Origin: Candidatus Korobacter versatilis
Lineage (GTDB): Bacteria > Acidobacteriota > Terriglobia > Terriglobales > Acidobacteriaceae
Assembly: GCA_016185395.1 (NCBI GenBank)
Contig: JACPNR010000009.1
Coordinates: forward strand, 186,001-250,000
Direction of reading: 5' to 3'
Length of the DNA: 64,000 nucleotides
The notes under the pieces are model-generated. The model saw only the letters and a list, made by a program, of their open reading frames with translations, was not told where the DNA came from and made no database searches. The translations under genes were made by a program, and so were the position numbers. Shown in pieces: positions 1 through 8,228 of the stretch. Positions within the stretch are counted from its first letter, which is position 1; the number at the start of each line of letters is the position of its first letter.

Positions 1-45
1 GCCGTTCTAGACGCCCCTCCGGCAGCGCAGAGCGCCAAGGCCTGA
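1..45 (+). CDS. possible 3' tail of an upstream gene (partial)
   Basis: Frame 1 is open from the window edge and ends in TGA at 43-45, giving an Ala-rich tail (AVLDAPPAAQSAKA). This fits a C-terminus running into the window, convergent with the next gene. Only 14 codons are visible, so the product cannot be named and the frame could be chance. Bases 46-96 hold only a short GC-rich spacer. Confidence 0.3.
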   Translation, partial: AVLDAPPAAQSAKA

Positions 46-96
46 TTTTGATTCCAATGGGGTGACGCCGGCGACGCGTCGGTGCAGCCGCGCAAA

Positions 97-783
97 CTAG
101 AACGCCAGCTTCCGTGCCTCTTTGAATATCTTCGCGAACATCGCTTTCGTAAGCTTGCCCGTGTTCGTGTTCTGCATCGAGGGGTGATACGAACACAGAA
201 GGGTCCGCCCATCCGGCATCTCGTAACGCGCGCCGTGCCCAAAAACGTAATCCGCGCGACGGAACTGGAAGCCGCGCCGCTTCAGGTGACCAAGATAGCC
301 ATCGAACGCGATCTTTCCCAGCACCACGACCACTCGCACTTTCTTCAATCCCGCTGCCTCGCGGTCGAGGAATGGCGCGCAGTTCGCCAGCTCCTCGGTG
401 GTGGGCTTGTTGGCCGGCGGCGCGCATCGTCCCACGGACGTGATCCACGCGCCCGTCAATTTCATCCCATCATCTCGTCGCAGCGCTTCGGCTTGCGATG
501 CGAACCCTGTTTCGTGCAATACGGGATACATGAAGTATCCCGAACCGTCTCCGGTGAACGGCCTTCCCGTGCGGTTCGACCCATGCGCGCCCGGTGCCAA
601 TCCAAGGATGAGCACGCGTGCGTCCGGATCACCGAAGGCCGGCACCGGTTTGCCCCAGTACTCCTGATCGCGATAGGCCCGCCGCTTCTCGCGCGCCACC
701 GTGGTGCAATGCTCGCGCAGCCGCGGGCAGCGCTCACACGCCACGATCTCTTGGTTCAGCCGGACAAGCCAGGCAGGCTGCAT
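97..783 (-). CDS. uracil-DNA glycosylase, type 5 (UdgB-like)
   Basis: A 228-residue DNA repair enzyme that should remove uracil and other deaminated bases from DNA in the cytoplasm. The motif GLAPGAHGSNRTGRPFTGD is the family-5 form of UDG motif A, where family 4 has a GEAPG form, and the C-terminal HPS is motif B. Cysteines at C16, C19 and C26, with others further on, fit the [4Fe-4S] cluster of families 4 and 5. An upstream in-frame start at 861 is possible, but homology begins at MQPAWLVRL. AGGAGGG lies almost directly against the chosen ATG, closer than ideal. The gene is divergent from the carboxylase gene across 76 bp. Confidence 0.85.
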   Translation of the reverse strand: MQPAWLVRLNQEIVACERCPRLREHCTTVAREKRRAYRDQEYWGKPVPAFGDPDARVLILGLAPGAHGSNRTGRPFTGDGSGYFMYPVLHETGFASQAEALRRDDGMKLTGAWITSVGRCAPPANKPTTEELANCAPFLDREAAGLKKVRVVVVLGKIAFDGYLGHLKRRGFQFRRADYVFGHGARYEMPDGRTLLCSYHPSMQNTNTGKLTKAMFAKIFKEARKLAF

Positions 784-859
784 CCCTCCTATTCTAATTC
801 CGGCCGCATTGCGCGCATGCAAAGCGTCATTTAACCTAGCTGGTCTCGCGCTGACGTGC

Positions 860-2554
860 ATGGCTGACCGTACTCACGCTCCTTCCGACAACAAGCTCGA
901 CTCGCAGCTCGACGCCACCTCGGCGCGCTTCGAGAAGAACATGCGCGCCATGGCCGGCCTCGTCTCCGTCGTCCACAACGAAGAGGAAAAGATCAAGGAA
1001 GGCGGCGGAGCGAAGGCCATCGAGTCGCAGCACGCGAAGAAGCGGCTGACCGCCCGCGAGCGCATCGCGCTGCTGCTCGACCCCGGCACGGAACTCTTCG
1101 AGCTGGGCCTCTACAGCGCTTACAAGATGTACGACGAGTGGGGCGGCGCGCCCGCGGCCGGCGTCGTCACCGGACTCGCGCGCGTGCAGGGACGCCTCTG
1201 CATGCTCATCGTCAATGATGCCACGGTGAAGGCCGGCGCCTTCTTCCCCATGACGGCGAAGAAGGTCATCCGCGCGCAGAACATCGCCATCGAGAACCAC
1301 ATCCCCACCATCTACCTGGTCGATTCGGCCGGCGTCTTCCTGCCGCTGCAAGAGGACGTCTTCCCCGACCAGGACGATTTCGGCCGCGTGTTCCGCAACA
1401 ACGCCGTCATGTCCGCCATGGGCATCCCGCAGATCGCGGCCATCATGGGGATGTGCGTTGCCGGCGGCGCCTACCTCCCGCTGATGTGCGATCACATATT
1501 AATGACGGAAGGCAGCGGGCTCTTCCTCGCCGGACCGGCACTCGTCCAGGCCGCCATCGGCGCCAAGTACACGCCCGAGGAACTCGGCGGCGCCAAGATG
1601 CACTCCGAGATCAGTGGCACGGTGGACTTCCGCGAGCCCGACGACGAAGCCTGCATCACGCGCATCCGCTCGCTCGTCGACAAGATCGGCCACAAGCGCG
1701 TCTCGCCCTTCGACCGGCGCAAGCCGGAGCCGCCCGCGTATTCCGCCGAAGAGATCTACGGCATCTTCGATGGCGACCCGTCGCGGCAGTACGACACCAA
1801 GGAGATCATCGCGCGCATCGTCGATGGCTCGAGGTTCGACGAGTACAAGGGCGCCTACGGCGAGACCATCGTCTGCGGATACGCGCGCATCGGCGGCTTC
1901 GCGGTCGGCATCGTCGCCAACCAGAAGAAGCATGTCCACCAGACCGACCACTCGGGCGCGAAGCGCGTGGAGTTTGGCGGCGTCATCTATACCGAGTCCG
2001 CCGAGAAGGCCGCGCGCTTCATCATGGACTGCAACCAGAACCTGGTGCCGCTCATCTTCCTGCACGACGTCAACGGTTTCATGGTCGGTCGCGACGCGGA
2101 GTGGAGCGGCATCATCCGCGCCGGCGCCAAGATGGTGAACGCGGTCTCGAACTCCGTCGTCCCTAAGATCACCCTGGTCATGGGCGGCTCCTTCGGCGCC
2201 GGCCACTACGCCATGTGCGGCAAGGCTTACGACCCGCGCTTCGTCTTTGCCTGGCCCACCGCCAAGTACGCCGTGATGGCGGGTGCGTCCGCCGCCGGCA
2301 CGCTGGTCGAGATCAAGATCAAGGCGCTCGAGCGCGGCGGCAAGAAGCTGAGCGAGGAAGACCGCAAGAAACTATTCGACGAAGTGAAAGCCACCTACGA
2401 CGAGCAGATGGACCCGCGCTACGGCGCCGCCCGGCTTTGGATAGACGCCATCGTCGATCCGCTGCAAACGCGCGCGGCCATCACCATGGCGCTCGAAGCG
2501 GCGGCGCTCAATCCGGAGGTACGGGAGTTTAAGGTCGGGGTGTTACAAACATGA
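860..2554 (+). CDS. acyl-CoA carboxylase carboxyltransferase subunit, probably methylcrotonyl-CoA carboxylase beta
   Basis: A 564-residue carboxyltransferase with the N- and C-terminal crotonase-like halves of biotin-dependent acyl-CoA carboxylases. It would move CO2 from carboxybiotin to an acyl-CoA. Glycine-rich oxyanion-hole stretches are visible in each half (MCVAGGAYLPLMCD and GGSFGAGHYAMCGKAYDP). Length and sequence fit either methylcrotonyl- or propionyl-CoA carboxylase. Methylcrotonyl is favoured because HMG-CoA lyase and an enoyl-CoA hydratase follow, which complete the leucine route to acetoacetate. The biotin carboxylase subunit is not in the window. The start at ATG 860 removes an unrelated upstream extension; no clear SD is seen. 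Confidence 0.85.
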   Translation: MADRTHAPSDNKLDSQLDATSARFEKNMRAMAGLVSVVHNEEEKIKEGGGAKAIESQHAKKRLTARERIALLLDPGTELFELGLYSAYKMYDEWGGAPAAGVVTGLARVQGRLCMLIVNDATVKAGAFFPMTAKKVIRAQNIAIENHIPTIYLVDSAGVFLPLQEDVFPDQDDFGRVFRNNAVMSAMGIPQIAAIMGMCVAGGAYLPLMCDHILMTEGSGLFLAGPALVQAAIGAKYTPEELGGAKMHSEISGTVDFREPDDEACITRIRSLVDKIGHKRVSPFDRRKPEPPAYSAEEIYGIFDGDPSRQYDTKEIIARIVDGSRFDEYKGAYGETIVCGYARIGGFAVGIVANQKKHVHQTDHSGAKRVEFGGVIYTESAEKAARFIMDCNQNLVPLIFLHDVNGFMVGRDAEWSGIIRAGAKMVNAVSNSVVPKITLVMGGSFGAGHYAMCGKAYDPRFVFAWPTAKYAVMAGASAAGTLVEIKIKALERGGKKLSEEDRKKLFDEVKATYDEQMDPRYGAARLWIDAIVDPLQTRAAITMALEAAALNPEVREFKVGVLQT

Positions 2555-2560
2555 CCAGAC

Positions 2561-2646
2561 GAGAGGCGATTAGCGTTTAGCAGTTTGCGATAGGCAGGAG
2601 CGACCGAACGGCCTTGCTGATCGCCAATTGCTAACTGCTAACTGCG
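2561..2646. repeat. heptamer-type intergenic tract
   Basis: The spacer before the HMG-CoA lyase gene holds degenerate units: TAGCGTTTAGCAGTTTGCGA on the left, and ATTGCTA/ACTGCTA/ACTGCGA on the right ending at the ATG. The two halves are partly complementary. It resembles the tracts at 31241, 41550 and 51904. Confidence 0.6.
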
Positions 2647-3516
2647 ATGTCAATCAAACTGATCGAGTGTCCGCGCGATGCCTGGCAGGGACTCAAGGGC
2701 CAGATCCCGACCGACGTGAAGGTCGCGTACCTGCGCTCGCTCATCGGCGCGGGATTCAAACACATTGACGCGGTCTCGTTCGTCTCGCCCAAGGCTGTGC
2801 CACAGATGGCCGACTCCGAGGACGTCTTGCTGCAGCTCGATCCCCCCGACGACGTCGAGATCATCGGCATCGTGGTCAACGAGAAGGGCGTGGAGCGCGC
2901 CATCAACACCGAAGCCGTGCGCACGCTGGGCTTCCCGTATTCCGTCTCGCCCACGTTCCTCGAGCGCAACCAGAAGCAGTCCATCGAGCACGCCGTCGAC
3001 GAGCTGGAGAAGACCAAGAAGATGGCCGACGAGGCCGGACTCGACGTGGTCGCCTACATCTCGATGGCCTTCGGCAATCCCTACGGCGACATGTGGACGG
3101 TCGAGGAAGTCACCGAAGCCGTGGGCATCGTCGCCGACATGGGCATCGAGATGATCTCGCTCGCGGACACCATCGGCATGGCCACGCCGGACCAGATCAA
3201 GTCGTTGTGCGAACCGGTCGCGCTGCGTTACGACCAGGTCGAGATCGGCGTCCACCTGCACAGCCGTCCGGAACATGCGGTCGCCAAGGTGCTGGCCGCG
3301 TACGACGCCGGCGTGCGCCGCTTCGATTCCGCGCTCGGCGGTCTCGGCGGATGTCCGTTCGCGGCGGACATGCTCGTCGGCAATATCCCGACGGAGAAAG
3401 TGGAAGAGGCGATGCCACAGCGTGGCGAGACGTGGCCGCTCGCCAAGTCGCTCGACGCGGCGTTGAAGATGTCCACCGAGCTCGGCACGAAATACGCGAT
3501 GGAGGTCAGACACTGA
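2647..3516 (+). CDS. hydroxymethylglutaryl-CoA lyase
   Basis: A 289-residue TIM-barrel lyase of the HMGL-like/DRE family that cleaves HMG-CoA to acetoacetate and acetyl-CoA, the last step of leucine breakdown. The signature SALGGLGGCPFA carries the catalytic Cys at about residue 236. HLH at about 203-205 supplies metal-binding histidines, and R10-D11 are the N-terminal catalytic Arg and metal-ligand Asp. The N-terminal motif reads ECPRDAWQG where most HMG-CoA lyases have EVGPRDGLQ, so this is a divergent branch. The ATG directly follows a heptamer tract and has no SD. The stop codon overlaps the next gene's start. Confidence 0.88.
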   Translation: MSIKLIECPRDAWQGLKGQIPTDVKVAYLRSLIGAGFKHIDAVSFVSPKAVPQMADSEDVLLQLDPPDDVEIIGIVVNEKGVERAINTEAVRTLGFPYSVSPTFLERNQKQSIEHAVDELEKTKKMADEAGLDVVAYISMAFGNPYGDMWTVEEVTEAVGIVADMGIEMISLADTIGMATPDQIKSLCEPVALRYDQVEIGVHLHSRPEHAVAKVLAAYDAGVRRFDSALGGLGGCPFAADMLVGNIPTEKVEEAMPQRGETWPLAKSLDAALKMSTELGTKYAMEVRH

Positions 3517-4322
3517 GCGACCAAGGAAAACCACGCGAGTTCGCCACGCTGTTACTCGATGACGGCGGCGCAACTTCTATCGCGCGCATCACGCTGAATC
3601 GTCCCGACAAGCGCAACGCCGTCAGCTTCCAACTCATCGCGGACCTGCTCGCCGCGCTCGACGAGGTCGAGAAGTCAAGCGCGCAGGTCGGCATCATCAC
3701 CGGCGCCGGCAAGGCTTTTTGCGCCGGACTCGACCTCGAGGAACTGAAGGGGCTGCTCGGCAAGTCGCACGCGCAGAACGTGGAAGACTCCAAGACGATG
3801 GCGCGGATGTTCCGCCGCATCTACGATTTTCCCAAGCCGCTCATCGCCGCCGTCAACGGCGCCGCCATCGCCGGCGGCACCGGCATCGCCACCATGTGCG
3901 ACTTCACCCTCGCCGTCCCGGAAGCGAAGTTCGGATACACCGAGGTGCGCATCGGCTTCGTTCCTGCGCTGGTGTCTTCCATCCTCGTCTGGCAAGTAGG
4001 CCACAAGATCGCGCGCGACCTGCTGATGACCGGGCGCCTCTTCGACGCCGCCGAAGCCCACCGCTACGGACTGGTCAACGAAGTCGTCGCACCCGAGCAG
4101 CTCATGCCGCGCGCGGAGGCGCTGGCCCAATCGCTGGCGGAGAACAGCCCGTCGTCCGTTCGGTTGACGAAGAAATTGATCAACGGATTCATCCGCGAGT
4201 CGCTCGACCGCCAGATCGCGCAGGCGGTGGAAGACAACGCGCGCATCCGCACCACCGAGGACTTCCGCGAGGGCGTGAGCTCGTTCCTCGAAAAACGCAA
4301 GCCGAAGTGGACGGGGAAATGA
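3513..4322 (+). CDS. enoyl-CoA hydratase/isomerase family, probable methylglutaconyl-CoA hydratase
   Basis: A 269-residue crotonase-fold protein. Oxyanion-hole segments AFCAGLDLEEL and NGAAIAGGTGIA and the Glu in GYTEVRIGF match active hydratases. Its place between HMG-CoA lyase and carboxyltransferase genes suggests 3-methylglutaconyl-CoA hydration. The start is unusual: no ATG, GTG or TTG lies near the first conserved residues, but a CTG at 3513 overlaps the upstream TGA and is preceded, six bases away, by a perfect GGAGGT (3501-3506). From there the length matches the family. The 3' end overlaps the thioesterase start as ATGA (4319-4322), indicating translational coupling. Confidence 0.85.
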   Translation: MSDQGKPREFATLLLDDGGATSIARITLNRPDKRNAVSFQLIADLLAALDEVEKSSAQVGIITGAGKAFCAGLDLEELKGLLGKSHAQNVEDSKTMARMFRRIYDFPKPLIAAVNGAAIAGGTGIATMCDFTLAVPEAKFGYTEVRIGFVPALVSSILVWQVGHKIARDLLMTGRLFDAAEAHRYGLVNEVVAPEQLMPRAEALAQSLAENSPSSVRLTKKLINGFIRESLDRQIAQAVEDNARIRTTEDFREGVSSFLEKRKPKWTGK

Positions 4323-4744
4323 ACGCCAGCGTCATCACTGGCGAAACCAGGTTCCGGGTTCGCTACGCCGAGACCGACCAGATGGGCGTGGTCTACCACT
4401 CGAACTTCATCGTGTGGTTCGAGGTCGGGCGGGTCGAGCTGCTGCGGCAACTCGGCTTCCGCTACCGTGACATGGAAGAGCAGGATGATTGCCACATCGC
4501 CGTCGTCGACCTGAGACTGCGCTACAAGGCGCCGGCGCATTACGACGACGAGGTCGTCATCCGCGCGCGGTTGAAGAACATGCGCGAGTCGTTGCTGCAC
4601 TTCAGTTACGAGATCGTGCGGGCCGCGGACAACACGCTGCTCGCCGAAGGCGAGACCACACACATCGTGGTGAACTCGAAGTTCGAGAAGACGCAGTTAC
4701 CGGAGAAGTACCGCCAGGCTTTTGCCGCGGCTGTGGACAAATGA
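4319..4744 (+). CDS. acyl-CoA thioesterase, YbgC/4HBT hot-dog family
   Basis: A 141-residue single hot-dog domain. The N-terminal motif YAETDQMGVVYHSNF holds the catalytic Asp typical of 4-hydroxybenzoyl-CoA thioesterase/YbgC proteins. It should hydrolyse a short or aromatic acyl-CoA in the cytoplasm. The start codon overlaps the hydratase stop (ATGA), so it is the last coupled gene of the leucine operon. There it may release CoA from side products; substrate is not readable from sequence. Confidence 0.85.
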   Translation: MNASVITGETRFRVRYAETDQMGVVYHSNFIVWFEVGRVELLRQLGFRYRDMEEQDDCHIAVVDLRLRYKAPAHYDDEVVIRARLKNMRESLLHFSYEIVRAADNTLLAEGETTHIVVNSKFEKTQLPEKYRQAFAAAVDK

Positions 4745-4788
4745 AATAGAATCCTCCGCGCCTCGGCGCCTTCGCGGTGAAAAACAAG

Positions 4789-6312
4789 ATGCAAGCCCTT
4801 CATATTGACGGCAACTCCCTCACCTTCGACGCTCTCCGCGAAGTCGTCTACGAACGCCGTGCCGTGCTGCTCGCGCCCGATGCGCGCGAGGCCGTCGAAC
4901 GTGCCCGGGGCGTGGTGGAAGAGCTGCTCGCCGGCGACAAGGTCGCATACGCGGTGAACACCGGTGTGGGCAAGCTGAGCGACGTCCGCATCAAGCCCGA
5001 GCAGGTCCGCGAACTACAGGAGAACCTGATGCGCTCGCACTGCGTGGGCGTGGGCGCGCCGCTCGCCGAGCCTGAGGTCCGCGCCATGATGCTGCTGCGC
5101 GCCAACTCGCTCGCCAAGGGAAACTCCGGCGTCCGCGCCGCCGTCATCGACACGTTCTGCGAGATGCTCAACCGCGGCGTGCATCCCGTCGTCCCGTCGC
5201 AAGGCTCCGTCGGAGCGTCAGGAGACCTTGCGCCGCTCGCGCACCTCGGCATCGTGCTCATGGGCGAAGGCGAAGCCACCTTCGAGGGCAGGAGACTTTC
5301 CGGCGCAGACGCCATGAAGGCCGCCGGCGTGAAGACGCTCGCGCTCGAAGCCAAGGAAGCCATCTCGCTCATCAATGGGACGCAAGGCATGCTCGCCGTG
5401 GGCGCGCTCGCGCTACTCGCCGCGGAGACGCTGGTCGATTCCGCCGACGTCCTCGGCGCGATGTCCCTCGACGCCCTGCGCGGCACCGACGCCGCGTTCG
5501 ACGAGCGCATCCACCAGGCCCGTCCGCATCCCGGCCAGCTCCGGACCGCCGCTAACCTGCGCAAGCTGCTCGAAGGCTCCGCCCTCCGCGAGTCGCACCG
5601 CGATTGCGCGCGTGTGCAGGACGCTTACTCCCTCCGCTGCATGCCGCAGGTGCACGGCGCCGTCCGCGATGCGCTCGCCGGCGCGCGCGCGACGTTCGCC
5701 ATCGAGATGAACTCGGCGGTAGACAATCCGTTGGTGTTCGTCGAGAAGAGCGGCGCGAGCGTGATCATCTCCGGCGGAAACTTTCACGGCGAGCCGCTCG
5801 CCTTCGCGCTCGACTTCCTCGCCATTGCGCTCGGCGCCCTCGCCGGCATCAGCGAGCGCCGCCTCGAGCGCCTGGTGAATCCGGCGCTCAACGAGGGCCT
5901 GCCGCCTTTCCTCGCTCCGGAACCCGCGGGACTCAATTCCGGATTCATGATGGCGCAGGTCACCGCCGCCGCGCTCGTCAGCGAGAACAAGGTGCTCGCG
6001 CATCCCGCGTCGGCCGATTCCATCACCACTTCGGGGAATAAAGAGGACTTCGTCTCCATGGGCATGGGCGCCGCGCTCAAGCTGCGCCAGGTGCTCGCCA
6101 ACACGACGAACGTGCTGGCCATCGAGGCCCTCGCCGCCGTGCAGGCGCTCGATCTGCTCGCGCCGCTCAAGACCAGCGCCCGTCTGGAGAAGGCGCGCGC
6201 GGCGGTCCGCGCCATCAGCCCGCGCGTACTTAAAGACCGCAACATCGCCGCGGAGATCGCGCGTACCGCCGAGTCATTGCAAAAAGGCGACCTGCTTCCG
6301 GCGCTGAGGTGA
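4789..6312 (+). CDS. hutH: histidine ammonia-lyase
   Basis: A 507-residue aromatic amino acid lyase that deaminates L-histidine to urocanate. The MIO prosthetic-group triad Ala-Ser-Gly lies at 143-145 within GSVGASGDLAPLAHL. Y54 and the SH pair at 83-84 fit histidine rather than phenylalanine or tyrosine as substrate. A GTG at 4777 is an alternative start, but MQALHIDGNSLT aligns with the usual family N-terminus. The spacer before it (4745-4788) carries a piece of an interspersed repeat. No hutU, hutI or hutG is nearby, so the gene is separated from the rest of the pathway. Its stop overlaps the next gene's GTG. Confidence 0.9.
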   Translation: MQALHIDGNSLTFDALREVVYERRAVLLAPDAREAVERARGVVEELLAGDKVAYAVNTGVGKLSDVRIKPEQVRELQENLMRSHCVGVGAPLAEPEVRAMMLLRANSLAKGNSGVRAAVIDTFCEMLNRGVHPVVPSQGSVGASGDLAPLAHLGIVLMGEGEATFEGRRLSGADAMKAAGVKTLALEAKEAISLINGTQGMLAVGALALLAAETLVDSADVLGAMSLDALRGTDAAFDERIHQARPHPGQLRTAANLRKLLEGSALRESHRDCARVQDAYSLRCMPQVHGAVRDALAGARATFAIEMNSAVDNPLVFVEKSGASVIISGGNFHGEPLAFALDFLAIALGALAGISERRLERLVNPALNEGLPPFLAPEPAGLNSGFMMAQVTAAALVSENKVLAHPASADSITTSGNKEDFVSMGMGAALKLRQVLANTTNVLAIEALAAVQALDLLAPLKTSARLEKARAAVRAISPRVLKDRNIAAEIARTAESLQKGDLLPALR

Positions 6313-7274
6313 CGATGGGTGCCGCCGTGTCGCGCTTTCGAGGTGTCTTGCGTGCCGCCCTGGTACTCATGCTCCTGGCCGTTGGGGCGCTTGCGCAACT
6401 TCCTGTCGCGAATACTCCCCCAGAGAATCCCAATCGCTTCATTCTCTCAGCGGTGGACGAAGCCGGGTCGCCGGTCGCCGATCTGACCGCTCAGGAACTG
6501 GAGGTCAGGTTGGGCACGCGCGCGCTCCGCATCAACGGACTCACTCGCTTCCACGACGCACCCATCCGCATCGTCATCGTATTCGACGAAAGTTCCAGCA
6601 TGGCGGCGAACTGGCGTGCCGCTCTTCGCATCGTTTCCGAGCTGCTGCACTCGCTCCCGCCGAACAGCAATGTCGCGCTGGTGGGCGTGAACAGTGGTAC
6701 GCCGGAGCTGATCGAAACGCCCGGCGCTATCGCGCGCTACCTCCACAACCGCTCACGCCGCGGCGCCGGCGGATGGACGAAGCTGTGGGACCTCATGCAC
6801 ATCGCGCTGCTCGCGCTTCCTCATCCACGGCCGACCGATGTGATCTTCGTAGTGAGCGACGGCGTCGACACTGCCAGCAAGCTCAGCTTCCACGAGCTGC
6901 AGCGGGAAGTGCACGCCGCGCGCGTCCGGGTAAGCGGCGCCATCCTCGTGGACATGCTCGCCGCCACTCCCGCCACGCGCATCGTTTCACCCGAGCTTGC
7001 CGACTTGATGCGCGAGACCGGAGGCTGGAACCTCACCGTCTCGCCGTTCCTGCGGCGCCGTGAAAGGGGCGGCCGCTTTGAGCGGAGCCACGTAGAATCC
7101 CCCAACCTCCCCGGCTTCCTCACCACGCTTTTCGATTTCTATTACGTCGATGTACCGCCGGAAGCGGTCGCATCGCAGCCCGGGCCGCTCGCCGTTCGCG
7201 CCCTTGGCGTGCGCAAGGACCACGAACGCGTCCTGCTGTCGGCGCCGCAGCACCTGCCGACCGCCGCACCGTGA
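6309..7274 (+). CDS. secreted VWA-domain protein (acidobacterial type)
   Basis: A 321-residue protein. A signal peptide (hydrophobic core about residues 14-28, cleavage near ALA-QL) is followed by a short beta region and a von Willebrand A domain with an intact MIDAS triad D93-x-S95-x-S97 (VFDESSSM). Such VWA-related proteins are abundant in Acidobacteriota and are thought to act in extracytoplasmic binding, but no partner is known. GTG 6309 overlaps the hutH TGA as GTGA; ATG 6315 is an alternative. The coupling to hutH is unexplained. Confidence 0.8.
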   Translation: MTMGAAVSRFRGVLRAALVLMLLAVGALAQLPVANTPPENPNRFILSAVDEAGSPVADLTAQELEVRLGTRALRINGLTRFHDAPIRIVIVFDESSSMAANWRAALRIVSELLHSLPPNSNVALVGVNSGTPELIETPGAIARYLHNRSRRGAGGWTKLWDLMHIALLALPHPRPTDVIFVVSDGVDTASKLSFHELQREVHAARVRVSGAILVDMLAATPATRIVSPELADLMRETGGWNLTVSPFLRRRERGGRFERSHVESPNLPGFLTTLFDFYYVDVPPEAVASQPGPLAVRALGVRKDHERVLLSAPQHLPTAAP

Positions 7275-7280
7275 TCCGGA

Positions 7281-7862
7281 TCACGACTGAGCCGTCGCTA
7301 TCCCTTCCAGCCCGAGCTCTTTCGCGATCCCCTTCATCGCCTCGATGCAGAATGCGATGTGCTCTTCGAGGTCCACGCCCAGTTCTTCGGCGCCCTTGGT
7401 GATGTCCTCGCGCGAGACCGAGCGCGCGAAGGCTTTGTCCTTCATCTTTTTCCGCACGGACTTCGCCTCCACCTCGGCCAGCGACTTTCCCGGCTTCACC
7501 AGCGCGCTTGCGGTGATGAACCCGGCCAGCTCGTCGCAGGCGAAGAGCGCGTGCTCGAGCTTCGTCAGGCGCGCAACGTTCGAATACTCGGCGTGCGACA
7601 GGATGGCGCGCCGGAACCAGTCCGGATACCCGCGCTCCTCGAGGATCTTGCTCCCGACGAACGGATGTTCCGCCGGCGTGGGATATTTCTCGTAGTCGAA
7701 GTCGTGGAGCAGCGCGACGCATCCCCAGTCGTTCTCGTCCTCGCCAAACTTCCTCGCGTAGGCGCGGACGCATGCCTCCACCGCCAAGGCATGTTTGCGA
7801 AGACTTTCCGATTGCGTGTATTCGCACAGCAACTTCCAAGCTTCGTTGCGATCGATGGCCAT
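7281..7862 (-). CDS. HD-domain phosphohydrolase-like protein
   Basis: A 193-residue cytoplasmic HD-family protein, with an early metal-ligand His (H24) and the HD pair (H53-D54) in LLHDFDYEKYP. Members hydrolyse phosphate esters of nucleotides; the substrate here is unknown. ATG 7862 is chosen because the longer upstream frame reads through an interspersed repeat. It is convergent with the VWA gene, with 6 bp between stops. Confidence 0.75.
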   Translation of the reverse strand: MAIDRNEAWKLLCEYTQSESLRKHALAVEACVRAYARKFGEDENDWGCVALLHDFDYEKYPTPAEHPFVGSKILEERGYPDWFRRAILSHAEYSNVARLTKLEHALFACDELAGFITASALVKPGKSLAEVEAKSVRKKMKDKAFARSVSREDITKGAEELGVDLEEHIAFCIEAMKGIAKELGLEGIATAQS

Positions 7863-7887
7863 GGCTTCCAGTCTAAATCCAAGGCAA

Positions 7888-8010
7888 AAACCATCCGCCA
7901 CGGATTTTCGCGGATGAACACGGATCAGATCTTTCTTCCCGGCTCTTGTCTTATCCGCGGGGTCCGCGCCAATCCGCGGCGAAAGAGTTTTTCCATCCGC
8001 CTTTCCACCG
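7888..8010. repeat. interspersed CGCGGAT-type repeat
   Basis: This part of the 366-bp spacer between the HD gene and the XRE gene contains degenerate copies of a CGGATTTTCGCGGATGAACA-like element and a facing ATCCGCGGGGTCCGC / CAATCCGCGG pair, which can fold on itself. Apart from this and the promoter at 8129, the spacer shows nothing else. Confidence 0.5.
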
Positions 8011-8128
8011 ATGTACTCAAACAGTAAACTCGGCCCGTTGCCGCGCATTCATAGGGTTTTCTCCATGTTTTCTCCGGATATCTTCCTGTATCTTCTGGAA
8101 TCACCTGTGTTTCGCGCCAACTTTTCCG

Positions 8129-8157
8129 TTGACAGTGCCGTACATACTCCCTAGATT
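8129..8157 (+). promoter_or_regulatory. sigma70-type promoter of the XRE regulator gene
   Basis: A perfect -35 TTGACA (8129-8134), a 17-bp spacer and -10 TAGATT (8152-8157) lie about 70 bp before the ATG at 8229. This is one of the two clearest promoters in the window. Confidence 0.65.
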
Positions 8158-8228
8158 ACCTTCAGCTTGGGTCGAGGTGTATCGCGGACCAAGCTGGTGA
8201 GCGCCCGCTCTGGCACTCCCACAACCGG

